64,000 nucleotides of DNA. It comes from Gnetum montanum (taxonomy: Eukaryota; Streptophyta; Gnetopsida; Gnetales; Gnetaceae). This document shows positions 32,286 to 44,142 of the stretch, in pieces. The stretch is taken from positions 724,003 to 788,002 of the forward strand of contig MNCI01012713.1 of assembly GCA_015680685.1 (NCBI GenBank). The letters run 5' to 3'. The number at the start of each line of letters is the position of its first letter. Position 1 is the first letter of the stretch. The translations under genes and the position numbers were made by a program. The notes below the pieces were generated by a model. It saw only the letters and a list, made by a program, of their open reading frames with translations, was not told where the DNA came from and ran no database searches.

Positions 32286-33855
32286 ATGATGTATCTATAA
32301 GGGGATGACTCATCTCCAAATCCCTCACGATCTGGTACAAGGTCCAATGTCGAACTGTACCTAGTTTATTTCATCTAGACTACCTACATATCTATGACCA
32401 ATGTACAATCAGGTCCCATGTAGTTCTACCAGACAATCAAGATAGCATGGAACCATAAAGGATCTTCATGCTCCTTCGGCACTTGTTCTAGAGGGAAATA
32501 GACTTTGATCGACTAACAAGGCATGTTTTCCTACATCTATCTAGCTACATGTTCCAAAAACACTTATTCACCATTTTGTAAGTCATTTTTCTTTGCTTTT
32601 ATTTCTCCATGATGTTGTTAGTGTTTGTAGACATCGTAGTTCTATATCTTCATAAAAGGTGAATAAAATAAAATGAGGCTTTTGCTGAAATTTTTAGTAA
32701 GAATTTTGTGACAAAGATGAAGGTAGAGGTGGTAGATTTAGCAAGGAAAAAAATCATAATAGGTGAGGGGTTGATGGCATTAAGGCATAAACAGTTATGG
32801 TAAGGCATAAAAAAGGTGGTAACCAGGTGTGCTAAAGGTAGTGGCTAGTAAGGGCTTTATTGCTACTAAGGTAGGATAGCACGAGAGCTTACATTTTTAG
32901 GGGGGAGGTGGGGAATGGAATGGGTGGGGGCTAGTGGAGGTTGCACATGTATCACATGATCCCATTATGCAAAGCCATGGTCAAATGTTGTGCTTCAATG
33001 TAGCCCCACCATGCATGATGTTGCATTGTAGCATAGCCTTGCTGCACTACCATAGAATGGGTTGCATGTATCTATGTAACAAAAAAATTATTTTTTTTAA
33101 ATGCAAATCAAATAGTCCATATTAACTAAAGTTAATTCACTTGAAAAGGTTGATAAGATGGCTAGTTGGATGAAGTTTAGTAATTTTTCTCAATAGCTTA
33201 AAAATCACAAGATCATCTCTTAGTTTCCCCAAGATACTTTTTAAATTTTAATATTTTAAGTTTTTAAACTTTAGCATGTTTCTTAAAAAATTAAAACTAC
33301 AATATCTTACAAATTGTGTATCAGACCAAGACAAAATTGGTACTATTGGAATCATCTCAATAAGCACTACATGTTGGAATCTAGTAAAATTTATTATATG
33401 GTAGTTAGAATTTTAAAAAAGTAAAAAATATTAAGTAAATCTTAGTAAAAAAATTTATTAAAAATTAAGTTAATGAACTTTTCTTTTTCTTTAACTAGTA
33501 GAGTCTTTCTTAATAATTAGTAGTAACTGATAGATTAACTACTCGCTTTTTCTAAACATAATCTTAATTAATATAAAATTATTTTATAAAGTGGGATGAG
33601 TTACAAGGTTAAATCCCACTCAATGTAAAGAGTAATAATAAGATTAAGGTTAAGGATTGAGGCAAGAAGAAGTAGTAGAAGGATGTTAGTTATTTCAAGA
33701 GTCATGAAACCACCACATCTAGCCATGCAGAGTCACGACACCACCAAAGTAACCTACCCATGCTTTTGTAGTTTCAGTAGGTGGAAAAAAGGTTACTCTT
33801 GATGATGTTTGAAATATCTGATTTACTCATTTTTCTTCCTTATAAGCCAAGTTTG
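32286..33855. other. Left part of duplicated block X, unit 2
   Basis: Aligns with 7269-8940. No gene recognised. A 63-codon open frame at 32934 is broken in unit 1. Confidence 0.6.
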
Positions 33856-33859
33856 TATA

Positions 33860-35740
33860 ATGACTTGATTCTTAAATGATGTAGTCTATATAATACAACA
33901 TCTAGTATTACTTCAATAATGTTTTTTGATATTGTTGAGTTAACTGAAGATACTATAAGACATGATTTAGGTTTTCATGTTAGGAATCATTCACATTTAC
34001 TCACAAATCTCATGAATTTCATGAGTTCTATTCAAAGGGAATTTTTGAGTATGTGAACACCACAATGGTCCTTTAGAAGGATTTTGATGAAGGAAATTTT
34101 AGTGATAATGTTGAATTTCAAATTTATTTATTTTTAGATAACAAGATTTTGTGGCAACCACATAGCTCTCTTATCTTGTTATATGCTATGTTTTTATTTA
34201 ATGGTGAAAGGAATGGTAGAGTGTATGATTAGTTGTATTCTTATTTTGTTCATTTCTTTGCCACTATGGAATTACTTGTTAGTGTCTTTCAAACATAAAG
34301 AGATAAGTTTAATATCTAGTGTATACCCTTTTCATGATCTTAATACTATGTTATGATGTTGAAAATAACTACATATTCTCCCTTGATCCCCAACAATATC
34401 CTACATACCTTTAGAATGAAAATACTTCGAACGATAGAGTTAAAGGTTCCAAAAGAGGTCATAAAGCTATTATATAATCCTAAGATTATAAAGCTGTTGA
34501 TGAGGTATTTAATATTTCTTATTTACCATTTTTATTCATTAATTATTTATTGGTATTATATTTTTATGTGCTAGTGAACACTGAAGTGCATATTAAACCT
34601 AAAGTTGAGACCACAAACCCTAAAAAGAATATGTTAAGAGAATCAAGTTCAAAGTTAATTGTTTCCTTATTCTTTTTAAACTATATTATTTTAATTAACT
34701 CAATCTTTTCTTATATCATTACTTTTTCTTAATCTAAAATCTTGTATCAATTTTCCTATTGTTAATTAGGGACCATAAATCGAGCAAAAAAAAAGTATCT
34801 TGTAAAGGTAAGTTTAATACATCTATGTTACTCTTGACCTCTTATCCTATATTAATAAAATTATTAATTATTTATAAACATCACTAGGTTAGGGGTTTCT
34901 AGTTGAAAAACAAAGAAAGACAAGTTGGAATTTTAATCTTATCAAATCCACTTCTACCCCTATGAAGACTACTACACCACAACTTGAGTCTACTAAGCTA
35001 ATGTATCCTCAAGCTACTTTTGTCAAAATTTTTCCTTTATCTACCACTCCTATTATAGTCCTAGTAGCTCCCTCCATTGGTACTATTTCTATTATTCCAT
35101 TTTCGTGCATTTTCATTAATGACTTACTCCCTTAGTTAATCCATGATATTAAAGAAGAGGTTTTGATGATCTACCATGTTAGTGATAAAATTACTAAGAA
35201 CATACCGAGCTAAGTTCAAGAGGGATTGTTCCAGCTATGAGAGGGCTAGGGATGTAACTTAAAAATCACTATAAGTTGATGCTATTGAATGATACTTCTA
35301 AATATTACAAAATTCTAAAGAATTTTCTTAATGTAATCAAGGGTTTAGAGCAAATATTAGGAGAGTTGGAGAGTTCCTTTTATCTTTCACAACACATGAT
35401 GAACATTGAATAACTTTTAAAAATGGAGAATAAATGCTTTCATGTAAGAGGTTTGATTTTTCATACTTTGTCTTCTTACTTATTTAACTTCAATGTTTTT
35501 TTTTAGAGAGGAAGGAAAAAGAATGAAAGAAAGATGTTGCTCAACATGATGCTTAGGTTGAACTACTAAACATGAAGCTATCAAAATATAAAGATGCAAA
35601 GAAGGCTATATGAAACAACACTAAATATATCCATCATCCAACTTCATCATGAGCTAGCTTCTTATTGCGATCTACTTTCAAACAACAATGCTATAAAAGA
35701 AGAATGAGAGGCCTAGGCAAAGAAGGTTGAAGATATGATA
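33860..35740 (+). pseudogene. Unrecognised multi-exon gene remnant, unit 2 copy
   Basis: Counterpart of 8950-10770. The 34808-34887 intron (GTAAGT...CTAG) and the acceptor at 34768-34769 are conserved, and the T-tract/AG acceptor at about 35505 also recurs. This copy keeps an extra stretch at about 34130-34200 (LWQPHSSLILLYAMFLFNGE, FATMELLVSVFQT) that reads as protein. The two copies have different stops, so both decayed after duplication or were already dead. Function not recognised. Confidence 0.45.
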
Positions 35741-36474
35741 CACTCATTTGGGTTGAAATTTTAAATTCTTTCTTGTCTTCTATTCTTTATTTTAAATCCC
35801 TCAGTTTTTCATATTCCCTTATTTCAAAGTTATATTAGTATCATGCTTTTTCTTTTGTATTTTTGCAGTTGATGTACTGAACTTGAACACTTAATAAAAT
35901 TTTCAATAATGTTTCCCACTTATATCCAACTATTAGTCCTAGATTATGGTTTTCTTTCATACCAATTGTGGCATCTTGTATCCAGATGTCAATGATTAAC
36001 TTAGTTTTAATGTACATAACTTGAATAATGTACTTAAAAGGAAATAGAAACCACGTTGTTGTAATTGAAAAGAAAAACGTGAGGTAGGATCTTCATTAAT
36101 AATGAAGGTGGATAATATAACTAATGTTAAAGTGGAGGCCTTGGAATCGTCTTGTTGTGACACAAAGTACCCTTAGTTGTAATACAAAACTACCATCATA
36201 GTTAGATTTTGAGAAAAAGAGGTGATTAGACTCTTCTTTTCCTACTTCACCTAGCTCTTGTCACTTACCATTATTGGCTCTCTAACTCCACGTTGGCACG
36301 ACCTCTATGTTTTTTACCTTAAATTCCATAGGTTAAGCTCTCCAAGAGTATCATGAATAACTATAACTCTTCATTATGAGATATTTTTTCATATTAAAGG
36401 TTGATTACATAGTTTTAATATCATATTACAACTCTTCTCCTTAATTAGAAATGGGATGTGACAATCAGGAATTT
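35741..36474. other. Block X spacer, unit 2
   Basis: Aligns with 10771-11485. Nothing further is supported. Confidence 0.5.
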
Positions 36475-36785
36475 TCAACCCAACACCTTTTATTTTCTAT
36501 AGAGATTTTAATGTAAAAGTTGGAGTGATTTTCATCAAATCTAAAAATCTAGATGTGTAAGAGACTGTTTGGAAGAGAAGGCTAATTTGAAGAAGATGAT
36601 TTTATTAATTCATTATCCCATTTGATTGGCCAGTGTATAGACCACCTTTCAAATCATCAGTAGGGAAGTCAAATCTCCAAATTTGAAAATTGATGATACT
36701 CATAGATAGTGTTCATTAGTAGTTATTATTTACTAATTATACTACCATGAGTATTGAAGATAAAACAACATACTTCTTCGTAAAT
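36475..36785 (+). pseudogene. Degenerate CCR4-type remnant, unit 2
   Basis: Duplicate of 11486-11815, with the same 'NLKK' and 'IDSVH' landmarks and more stops. It ends where an extra 1.07 kb begins that unit 1 lacks. Confidence 0.5.
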
Positions 36786-37860
36786 AATTTTGATGTGTGG
36801 TAGAGAATTTTAACACTCATCCATACAAGTCACAAGTGTTCGCATGCGACTACATCATAATTCATAGATGGATAATGTAAGTATAGTAGTAAGTTGATGA
36901 TAAGTTTGCGATCATTTTCTTTTTACCAGAGTTAGTGAGGTTTAAAACTTATGGTTTAACTCGGTATATGACTAAATAATGTTGTATGTCTCTAAGTATA
37001 CCATTGGTAAACATGGTGACAAGTGAATATAAATTTTATTAACTAAGGAAAACGAAAATGTAAAGTTATTCTAGCCTATTAGTAGTAAGTATTTGATCTT
37101 TGCTTGCCATACATATCTTAGGATGATGTAATTAGTACTAGCATTACCAAGTAACATTACCACTAAGTGAATCAAGTAAAGTAACATTGCTATTGCCTAC
37201 AATGGTTAATCTCTGTGCAACATAGTAGCACAAACCCTCTCACTGCAGCTCACTGCAGTACGTTGTACTTCCGTCTGCGCCCACAAAAAATGTTCATTTG
37301 TTGCCATCGAGTGCATCTACTAAGCCAAGCCCTATGTGCCACATCATTGTCCACCACTATCATTGGCGTCATTTGACACACCGCTTGCTACCACATTCTA
37401 CCCTGCAATGGACCTACTCCTACACCATGCTGCACTATTCCATCCCCTACTATCTACTCTTTGTTATGGTACTACAACAAATAGCATGGTTGATTTAAAA
37501 AAAATTCACAAGGTCGCCAAACAATGCAAGGGCCTGCCCTCCATCCTTCACTAGCGCAACCGTTGCCTCCTTCCACCTACCCTAGTCTCATGGGGCTCCA
37601 CCGTCTTACCTAACTACTGCTTATTCATTCACCATGCCTATGCTTGTACCACTTCTACATCTATCACGTACACTTGCACTACACCATGCACAAACTTGCC
37701 ATACTGCACCATCCTATCCTCACCATTGCTCAAGAAACCCTTGTTGCACTTTGCACTATGTTTTCCACCTTCTCCACATTGTTCACCATGTGCTGCACTA
37801 GTCATTTTCGCTATCACTATTAGAACTGAAAAATTCATTGTAATTTTTGGCCACCCAAGG
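36786..37860. repeat. Unit-2-specific segment, LTR-like in its left part
   Basis: The segment is absent at the corresponding place of unit 1 (about 11820). The left part starts TGTGTGGTAGAGAATTTTAA. It contains CCATACAAGTCACAAGTGTTC, echoing the start of the A LTRs (CCATACGAATCACAAAGTGTTC), and an 'ATTACCAAGT' stretch also found in A LTRs. It may be a distantly related solo LTR or a piece lost from unit 1. The right part (37250-37860) is C-rich with no recognised coding. Confidence 0.45.
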
Positions 37861-38174
37861 TGCCCGCAGACACTATCGATGCTGAGAAAAGCTACCTCCC
37901 TTAGTGCATAGTAGACATCACCAACACTAGAAAAAGCTACCTCCCATGACATGTCATGGACCTTGCCAATGTTTGAAAATGCTACCTTCCCTGGTGCACC
38001 ATGGACACCACCAATGCTGGAAAAAGCTAACTCCCCAGCACATCATAGATACTGCCTACATGTTGAAAAATGTTACCTCCCCCAACATGCCATGGACACC
38101 GTAGCACTAAGAAACGTTGCCTCCCCTAACACCCCATAAACACTGTCGACACTAAGAAAAGCTACCTCCCTTAG
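37861..38174 (+). repeat. 45-bp minisatellite, about 7 units, unit 2
   Basis: Same array as 11855-12150, with the same unit period. Unit sequences have diverged independently. Confidence 0.85.
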
Positions 38175-38332
38175 CAAAATTTTTCATTAGTTGATGGAAA
38201 TTTCTCCACCATTTGAAGAAAATTTCAAAACCATCCAATAACAAAAAAATTTAAAATTGATGTTTAGGCAAGAAAAGTTAAAATATTAGGAGACGGAAAA
38301 ATTTCAAAATTAATTCAAACTAACATTTTGGC

Positions 38333-38430
38333 AGCAACTAAGTTAAGAACTTCATAATTAAGCTTGCTCATTCTGGAGTAATGCTAGGATGGGTGACCTT
38401 TGGGGAAGTCTCATTTTACACGTCCAAAGT
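38333..38430 (+). ncRNA. 5S rRNA-derived segment (3' half), unit 2
   Basis: AATTAAGCTTGCTCATTC, then GGAGTAATGCTAGGATGGGT and GACCTTTGGGGAAGTC match the 3' half of plant 5S rRNA including the internal control region. Duplicate of 12290-12385. It is not a functional 5S gene as read: the 5' half is unrecognisable. Confidence 0.7.
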
Positions 38431-39046
38431 CTTAAGCCTAAAAAAGTCATATCTTTTGATTTCGAAAGCCTTTTTTCAGTGAACAAAAAATTGTATCCTA
38501 CAGATTTTAAACTCCTAGACACAATGGTGAAGTTAGATCTACCCTATGAAGCTCCAAAACTAGTTTTTACTCCTTTCCCAACATGATGTCTCAAAGCCTT
38601 CAAAGTCTATATTTTTAGCATAACTTGGACATACGATGCCCATTTCTAACATATGAATAATAATTTTCAACATTTTCCACTTTTTTGAACTTAATGGTGA
38701 AGTCAAATTTATCATCGATAATTTGATGACATCATAAACTATGCCTTAAAAGGCCATAACTTAGAATAACTAATCATGCTTAACATTAATTATCGAGGCT
38801 AAAACATTTAACATTTTGGGCCTTAATATTAAGTGCTTAACCTTTGTAGATTGTCTTAGATCACTAATCTTTAGTATGTCATTAGTTACATTGTTAGAGT
38901 CAGTGTTCTAAGAGGGATAGAAAGAAAGATCTCTAAAGAGTGTAGGTAACATGGGTAGTTGCTACCAACAAGGTTAGTTAGATAATCAGTTAGTGAACCA
39001 AAAGGGTCAAGAAGATGTATATCAATTCCTCTTACAATCAAATCAT
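38431..39046. other. Block X spacer, unit 2
   Basis: Aligns with 12386-12995. No gene recognised. Confidence 0.5.
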
Positions 39047-39140
39047 ATGGTAAAACAACATTGAGAATCATAATCTTGTTCCAACAAGATGTATCATAGC
39101 CATAAAGAATAATGATCCAAGAGAGAATCCAACAATAAGA

Positions 39141-40211
39141 ATAAAAGTTGTAGCATACAACATGCTTGCAAGATTCCTAGCTAGTAAGAGACAACATCTG
39201 CTATGTCCACCATGGACCTTGAATTGGCATGAGTATCGATATCCATGCATCTTAGTAGAGTTACAAGATTTGGGTGTTGATGTCTTATGCCTACAAGTTT
39301 TTCCATGGGAATTTCTATACCAATTCCAGCCAGACTTAAAAAAGATGGGATATGAAGGTATATACAAGCAAAAAGGCTTTCCTTTAAGTTCTTCTTTCGA
39401 ACCATATAGATTAGCCTATTGTACAATTCACAAAATGGATGGTTGCACGATCTTTTATAAAGAAGCCAAGTTTGAATTGGTACAAAGATTTGAATGGAGT
39501 TTAGAATATATGATTTTCAAAATCCCATAACATCAATTCATGGAAAAGAGAGAATGATTAAGATTTAGAGAAACCACATAGCTTTGGCAATGATACTAAA
39601 AATCAAGTTATTGGGAAAGATATGTATGCATGGTTAACACACATTTAATTACCAAATCAACATTTTCAAGTGTTAGACTGTGCCAAGGGACATACTTGAC
39701 TAAGAAAATAAAGGAAAGTTTGAAGAATAAGTTATTCCTAAGAAATACTAATCCAATTCCATTAGTTCTTTATGGGGACTTCAATGTGAAAGTTAGAAGC
39801 AGTGTTTATCAATTCTTAAAACATGAATGTGTAAAGGAATCCTTGGAAGATAAACCTAATTTGAAGAAGATATTCCCATCAAGTCAACATACAATTCCAT
39901 TGGCTAGTGCATATTTTGCTTACTTCAAATCTTCAATAGATAAATCAGATCTTAGAATTTATGAACAAATGATGTTGATGGATAGTGTTCATCAAGGACC
40001 ATAATTCAGTAATTACTCTGTCATCATTAATGAAGATAGGTCAATAACATTCTTCATTGAGACCTTAGATTATATTTGATATGATGTCCAATTCTTCCAA
40101 GTTACCAAGTTGCTAGAGTTAATTTCTAGAGAAGTTGAGAAAAAGAAAGATCAAGCCTTATCATCCCGAATAAGACCATCTGATCATATATCACTTATGG
40201 CAGAACTATAA
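39141..40211 (+). pseudogene. CCR4-type poly(A) deadenylase pseudogene, intronless
   Basis: The segment encodes most of an endonuclease/exonuclease/phosphatase (EEP) domain like plant CCR4, the catalytic subunit of the CCR4-NOT mRNA deadenylase. In order: AYNMLARF (metal-binding Asn kept), CPPWTLNW, DVLCLQVF (the catalytic Glu of LCLQE is lost), DLKKMGYEGIYKQK, DGCTIFYK, NTHL, LVLYGDFNV (Asp-x-Asn kept), IPLASAY, TLDYI-stop-YD and SDHISLMAEL with a stop at 40209. The N-terminal leucine-rich repeats of yeast-type CCR4 are absent, as in plants. There are a few stops and no introns over about 1.07 kb, so a processed copy is likely. It lies only in unit 2. Confidence 0.85.
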
Positions 40212-40688
40212 TTATTTTCATTAATTCCTAAGGTTGATCAAGATCAGGAAGTATCTTAACCTTACCTTTATTTATGATTTTCATAATTTTCTTTAATGTT
40301 TAATTTATATTTTAATTAGAAAAGTAAAAAATCTAGGGTAATGCAAGTTGGGAATAAGGATTTTCCATACCTTCACTTAGATAACCAAACATGAGTTGTA
40401 CTTTGTGTGACCTTAGTTAAGATAAGTGATTGGTGGTTGGTAGACCTTTAATTCACATCTTGTCATTATCCTAGAAACTAAGATAAGTATTTATAAAGTA
40501 ATTTTTAAATTCCCATATATTCTTCTCACATATATTTTTTTTGTAGAATAAGCAAGAGGATATTACAATATACAACTTCAAGCCCAAAGGAGAAATCAAA
40601 TTATTAGAGCATAAAAGGATTAGTAGAGTTAGAAAACGATAGTGAACATGGACTCGTTCAAGGACAAGAAAAACCTAAGGGGGTAGAT
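40212..40688. other. 3' flank of the CCR4-like pseudogene and return to block X
   Basis: Homology to unit 1 resumes at about 40597. The direct repeat ATCAAAT borders the extra segment on both sides (about 39040 and 40591). A purine tract AAGGGGGTAGAT ends at 40688. Confidence 0.5.
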
Positions 40689-41173
40689 TGTAGCGTCCCC
40701 ATTCCCAAATGTTGTTGTTGCATAACATAGATGAAGCTTCTTCATAACAAGTATTATCATTATCACAACAAGACCTGAAAGGGGATTCATAATTGAGGCT
40801 TGAAAGGGCATGTTGTAATAACAAACATGTCTCTCAAGGTAACCTTTAGGGGTTTGAGCTAAGATATTTAACACCCTCTATAAGGTAAAACACAATGCCA
40901 CACATAGACTTGTGGAGCCAGTAAAGGTAAGTAATGGGTGTCAAGGGAAGTGGGACAAGAAGAGGACTAGCCATCCCTTCTGGCTGGTTATAATCATAAC
41001 CGTGATTGCAATGTTGGATTACCTTATAGGGATAGATGCCAAAGGAATAAAACCCCAAGGAACACTCCCAAAGCATGATTTAGATATACTATTCTACATC
41101 AATAAAGCATTCTTCTCTTTTTCCTTCTATATTTTCCCTATTATTTTCTTTATGCTTAATCTTGAATGTTACA
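40689..41173 (+). repeat. LTR-like sequence 'C', unit 2
   Basis: TGTAGCGTCCCC...TGTTACA, about 485 bp, preceded by the same polypurine-like tract as in unit 1. B gag starts 98 bp after it. Confidence 0.5.
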
Positions 41174-41271
41174 CATATTTGATTTTTGTTATGTTATCTT
41201 CTTACACTTAATGTCTAATATAACATATATTTGATGTTTACCATGACATCTAGAAATGAGATGTCACACCG

Positions 41272-42280
41272 ATGGCATTCAATACGTCTTTAAGCAAGCT
41301 TGATGATGAAAATAAATCAAGGCTTGCTAGAGCATTCAAAAATGCTTCAAAAATTCCATACATAGAGTTGAAGGCTTTCAATGGTGTAGATGGCACCAAT
41401 GCTTTTGCAAGTTGGCTAAAGGCATGTGAGAAGCATTTTTAGTTAGAAGAGGTACTAAATAACTTAACGGCACCTATTGTTGAATCTACATTAGAAGGTA
41501 TGACTTCTACTTGGTGGAAAATGAAGTTTCAGGTTTATGAAAGACAAAATAGTCAACCTATCAGAGATTGGGATCTAATGAAATACAGGTTGAAGAGAAA
41601 ATTTGAACAGTCTCGTCAAAGACAAGAAACCATTATGAAGTTGAAATTCCTAAGGCAAGGTGAGAAGGATGTCAAAGAATTTTACATCAAATTTTTTGAT
41701 CTATTCCACCAAGCTAAGGTTAAATGGGAGGAGTATGAGAAAGCTTTAATCTTTTTAGGAGGTCTTAAAATGGAGTATCAGTAGGGGTTCTTTTTTAAGG
41801 CACAAAATCTTGATGAGGCTTATGATTTGGCACTTAAGTTGAGAAGAAATTAGGTGGATTTAGAAATAGGAGTAAACAAACCTCCAAGGGGAAGGAGAAG
41901 GGATTTAGATATGATAAGGGATCCAATTCTAAATATGAAGACAAGGAGGGCATCCAAGATAAGAAGACTAAAAGAGTTTATGAGAAGGACAAAGCCAATA
42001 AGGATCAAGCTAATGGAGGCAAGGATCAAGGTAGCAACTCATCAAAACTATAGTGCTTCAAATGTGAAGAATGGTGATACAAGCAACAGAAATGTCCATT
42101 TCACAAGGCCAAGATGTGAAAACCATGCAAGTGGAGGAGACATCAAGTCAAGTTATTCATAGAGGTAATCCTAATGGTTCAAAAATTAACGATGTTTCTG
42201 AATTAAATTCTTGTGCATTCATGGAAAATGTGAATACAGGAGATCATCCTAAAAGGATTGTTACTTCAGATTGGGGCTAG
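41272..42280 (+). pseudogene. gag remnant of B, unit 2
   Basis: Start ATG at 41272. The gag domain is better preserved than in unit 1 from 41500 to 41784 (TWWKMKF, RDWDLMKYRLKRKFEQSRQ, FYIKFFDLFHQAK). A stop and then a frameshift at about 41840 shift the basic linker into another frame. The zinc knuckle (about 42055-42097) keeps CFKC and the last Cys, but its His codon reads Tyr. Confidence 0.85.
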
Positions 42281-42722
42281 TTGCTTACTTAGTGGGGATT
42301 GTACCTTGAAATTTAAAATTGAAAGTTTTCATGATGTTGTGAAATGTGATGTGCTTTTTATAGATTGTGTTGATGTAATTCTTGATAGACCTTGGAATTA
42401 TAAAAATGGTGCTTAGTTTTATGGAGTAAAAAATTTGTGGAGTGTTTCTAGACTTGATGAAATCCATGATTTGATTCCTATGACAGCTAAATAACTAAGG
42501 CAACAAAGCTCACTTAATGCTTCCTCAATCCTTCTAGAAGAGGGGAAATATATTAAGGAACATGATAAAACCAATTTTGATTTTGTTGTTATGACAACAG
42601 TTACTAATAACCATGATGATGTGTAGGTTAAACTTCCTACAAGTGTGCTAGGCTTGAAGGAGAAATTTTCCATGGTGTTCAAGAAGGAATTGGATGAACT
42701 ACCATTAATAAGGAATGTACAG
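42281..42722 (+). pseudogene. Protease/linker remnant of B, unit 2
   Basis: Begins at the deletion junction. Keeps the 'KCDVLFIDCVD' and 'RPWNY' tail of the protease and the linker to RT (LGLKEKFS, KKELDELP). The protease active site is deleted. Confidence 0.6.
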
Positions 42723-43480
42723 CATAAAATTGACTTTATTCCTAGTTCTACCATTTAAAACAAGAGACCTTATTGGATAGTACCAAATCAAGGGCTCAAT
42801 TGCAAAGGCAAGTACAAGGGTTACTTGCAAATAATTTCATGAGGGAATCCATTTCACCTTGTGCAGTTCCAATAGTGCTAATGCCAAAGAAGGACAACAA
42901 TGAATGGAGGATGTGCATTGATTCTAAGGTAGTGAACAGGATAATAGTGAGGTACAGGTTTCCTATTCTAAGGATGGATGATATCCTTAATGTTCTTACC
43001 AATGCAGATATTTTTAGCAAAATTGATTTGAAGAGTGGTTACCATCAAATTAGAATCAGGCCAAGTGATGAGTGGAAGATAGCTTTCAAAACACTAGATG
43101 GATTATTTGAGTGGTTGGTAAAGCTATTTGGGCTCATGAATGCAATTGCTACATTCATGAAGTTGATGCATGATTATTGAAGGACTTGATTGGTAAGTTT
43201 TGTATTATCCTTTTTGACGATATTTTGGTATATAGCTCTAATTAGGAAGAGCACTTAGATCACTTGAGAATGGTGTGTCTTAAGTGGAGAAGGCATATTT
43301 TGTAATCAACATGAAGAAAAGTCATTTCTTCAAGAGGGAAATCACATATTTGGGTCATGTGGTTTCTAAAAGTTAGATTTGGATGGAACCTACCAAGGTG
43401 AAGGCTATTAGAGATTGGCCAAATCCTAAGAATGTTGGGGAGGTAAGATCATTCCTTAGTTTAGCAAGTTTTTATAGATG
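42723..43480 (+). pseudogene. Reverse transcriptase remnant of B, unit 2
   Basis: QLQRQVQGLLANNFMRES, PIVLMPKK, WRMCIDSK, FSKIDLKSGYHQIRI are in one open frame (42773-43180). The polymerase box follows after a frame change at about 43205-43235 and reads LFDDILVYS, a Val-to-Phe change next to the catalytic Asp pair compared with FVDD in unit 1. Confidence 0.85.
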
Positions 43481-44142
43481 CTTCATTAAAACTTTTAGTG
43501 GTATTTCATGGCCTATGTTTTCTTTTTTGAAGAAAAGTAAAGAATTTAGATGGGATAATGAAACCCAAGAAAGCTTTGACTTGTTGAAAGCAAAAATAAC
43601 TAGTGAACTGGTGCTTGGAATTCCAAATTTTCATAAGCTCTTTTAGGTGAAGGTGGATGCAAGTGGACTTGCAATTGGTGGGGTACTTTCACAAGAAAGT
43701 AGGCCTATTGCTTTTTTTTTCTAAAAAATTAAATGAGTCAAGGAAAAAATATAGCATATATGAGAAGGACTTGTATGCTATTCTTCAAGCAATCAAGCAT
43801 TGAAGGCATTACTTATTTCCCAAGGAATTCACTTTGATGATGAACCACATAGCACTTCAATTTCTAAACTGAAAAAAGAATTTGCATGCAAAGTACATAA
43901 AGTGGATTGCACAGTTACAAGATTTCAATTTTTTGTTGAAGCACAAAAGTAGGAAAACCAATGTGGTGGATGATGCATTATCAAGGGTGCATGTGGTAAA
44001 TTTCAACGTACCTCCTATGGAAGGTATGGATGATTTTACTTCTTTGTATGAGAAAGATATTGATTTTGGGCAAGTTTGGAGGAGCCTCAAAGAGCTATTG
44101 ATGAATAGGATAGGTCAATGAAGGGACTATCATATTCAAGAT
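43481..44142 (+). pseudogene. RT connection and RNase H remnant of B, unit 2
   Basis: SFLSLASFYRCFI, then VDASGLAIGGVLSQ, a frameshift within a T-run at 43710-43720, YSIYEKDLYAIL and HAKYIKWIAQLQDF. The frame ends YHIQD at AAGAT and continues as EMILKNGK after A3 (58141). Confidence 0.8.
44138..44142. other. Target-site duplication of A3, left copy (AAGAT)
   Basis: AAGAT directly before the LTR, repeated at 58136-58140. Removing A3 and one copy restores B's reading frame. Confidence 0.95.

Larger units (their letters stand above)
41272..44142 (+). mobile_element. Family B chromovirus, unit 2, left part
   Basis: Gag to RNase H of the chromovirus, interrupted at AAGAT (44138-44142) by A3. Its right part resumes at 58141 in the same reading frame. 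Compared with unit 1 it has a deletion of about 150 bp in the protease near 42285. Confidence 0.9.

Noticed and set aside
7269-44142. The duplication as an assembly artefact (two haplotypes placed in tandem)
   Set aside because: The units differ by about 10% by hand and have private insertions or deletions. The flank pattern of A2 is explained by recombination. Long reads would still be the decisive test.
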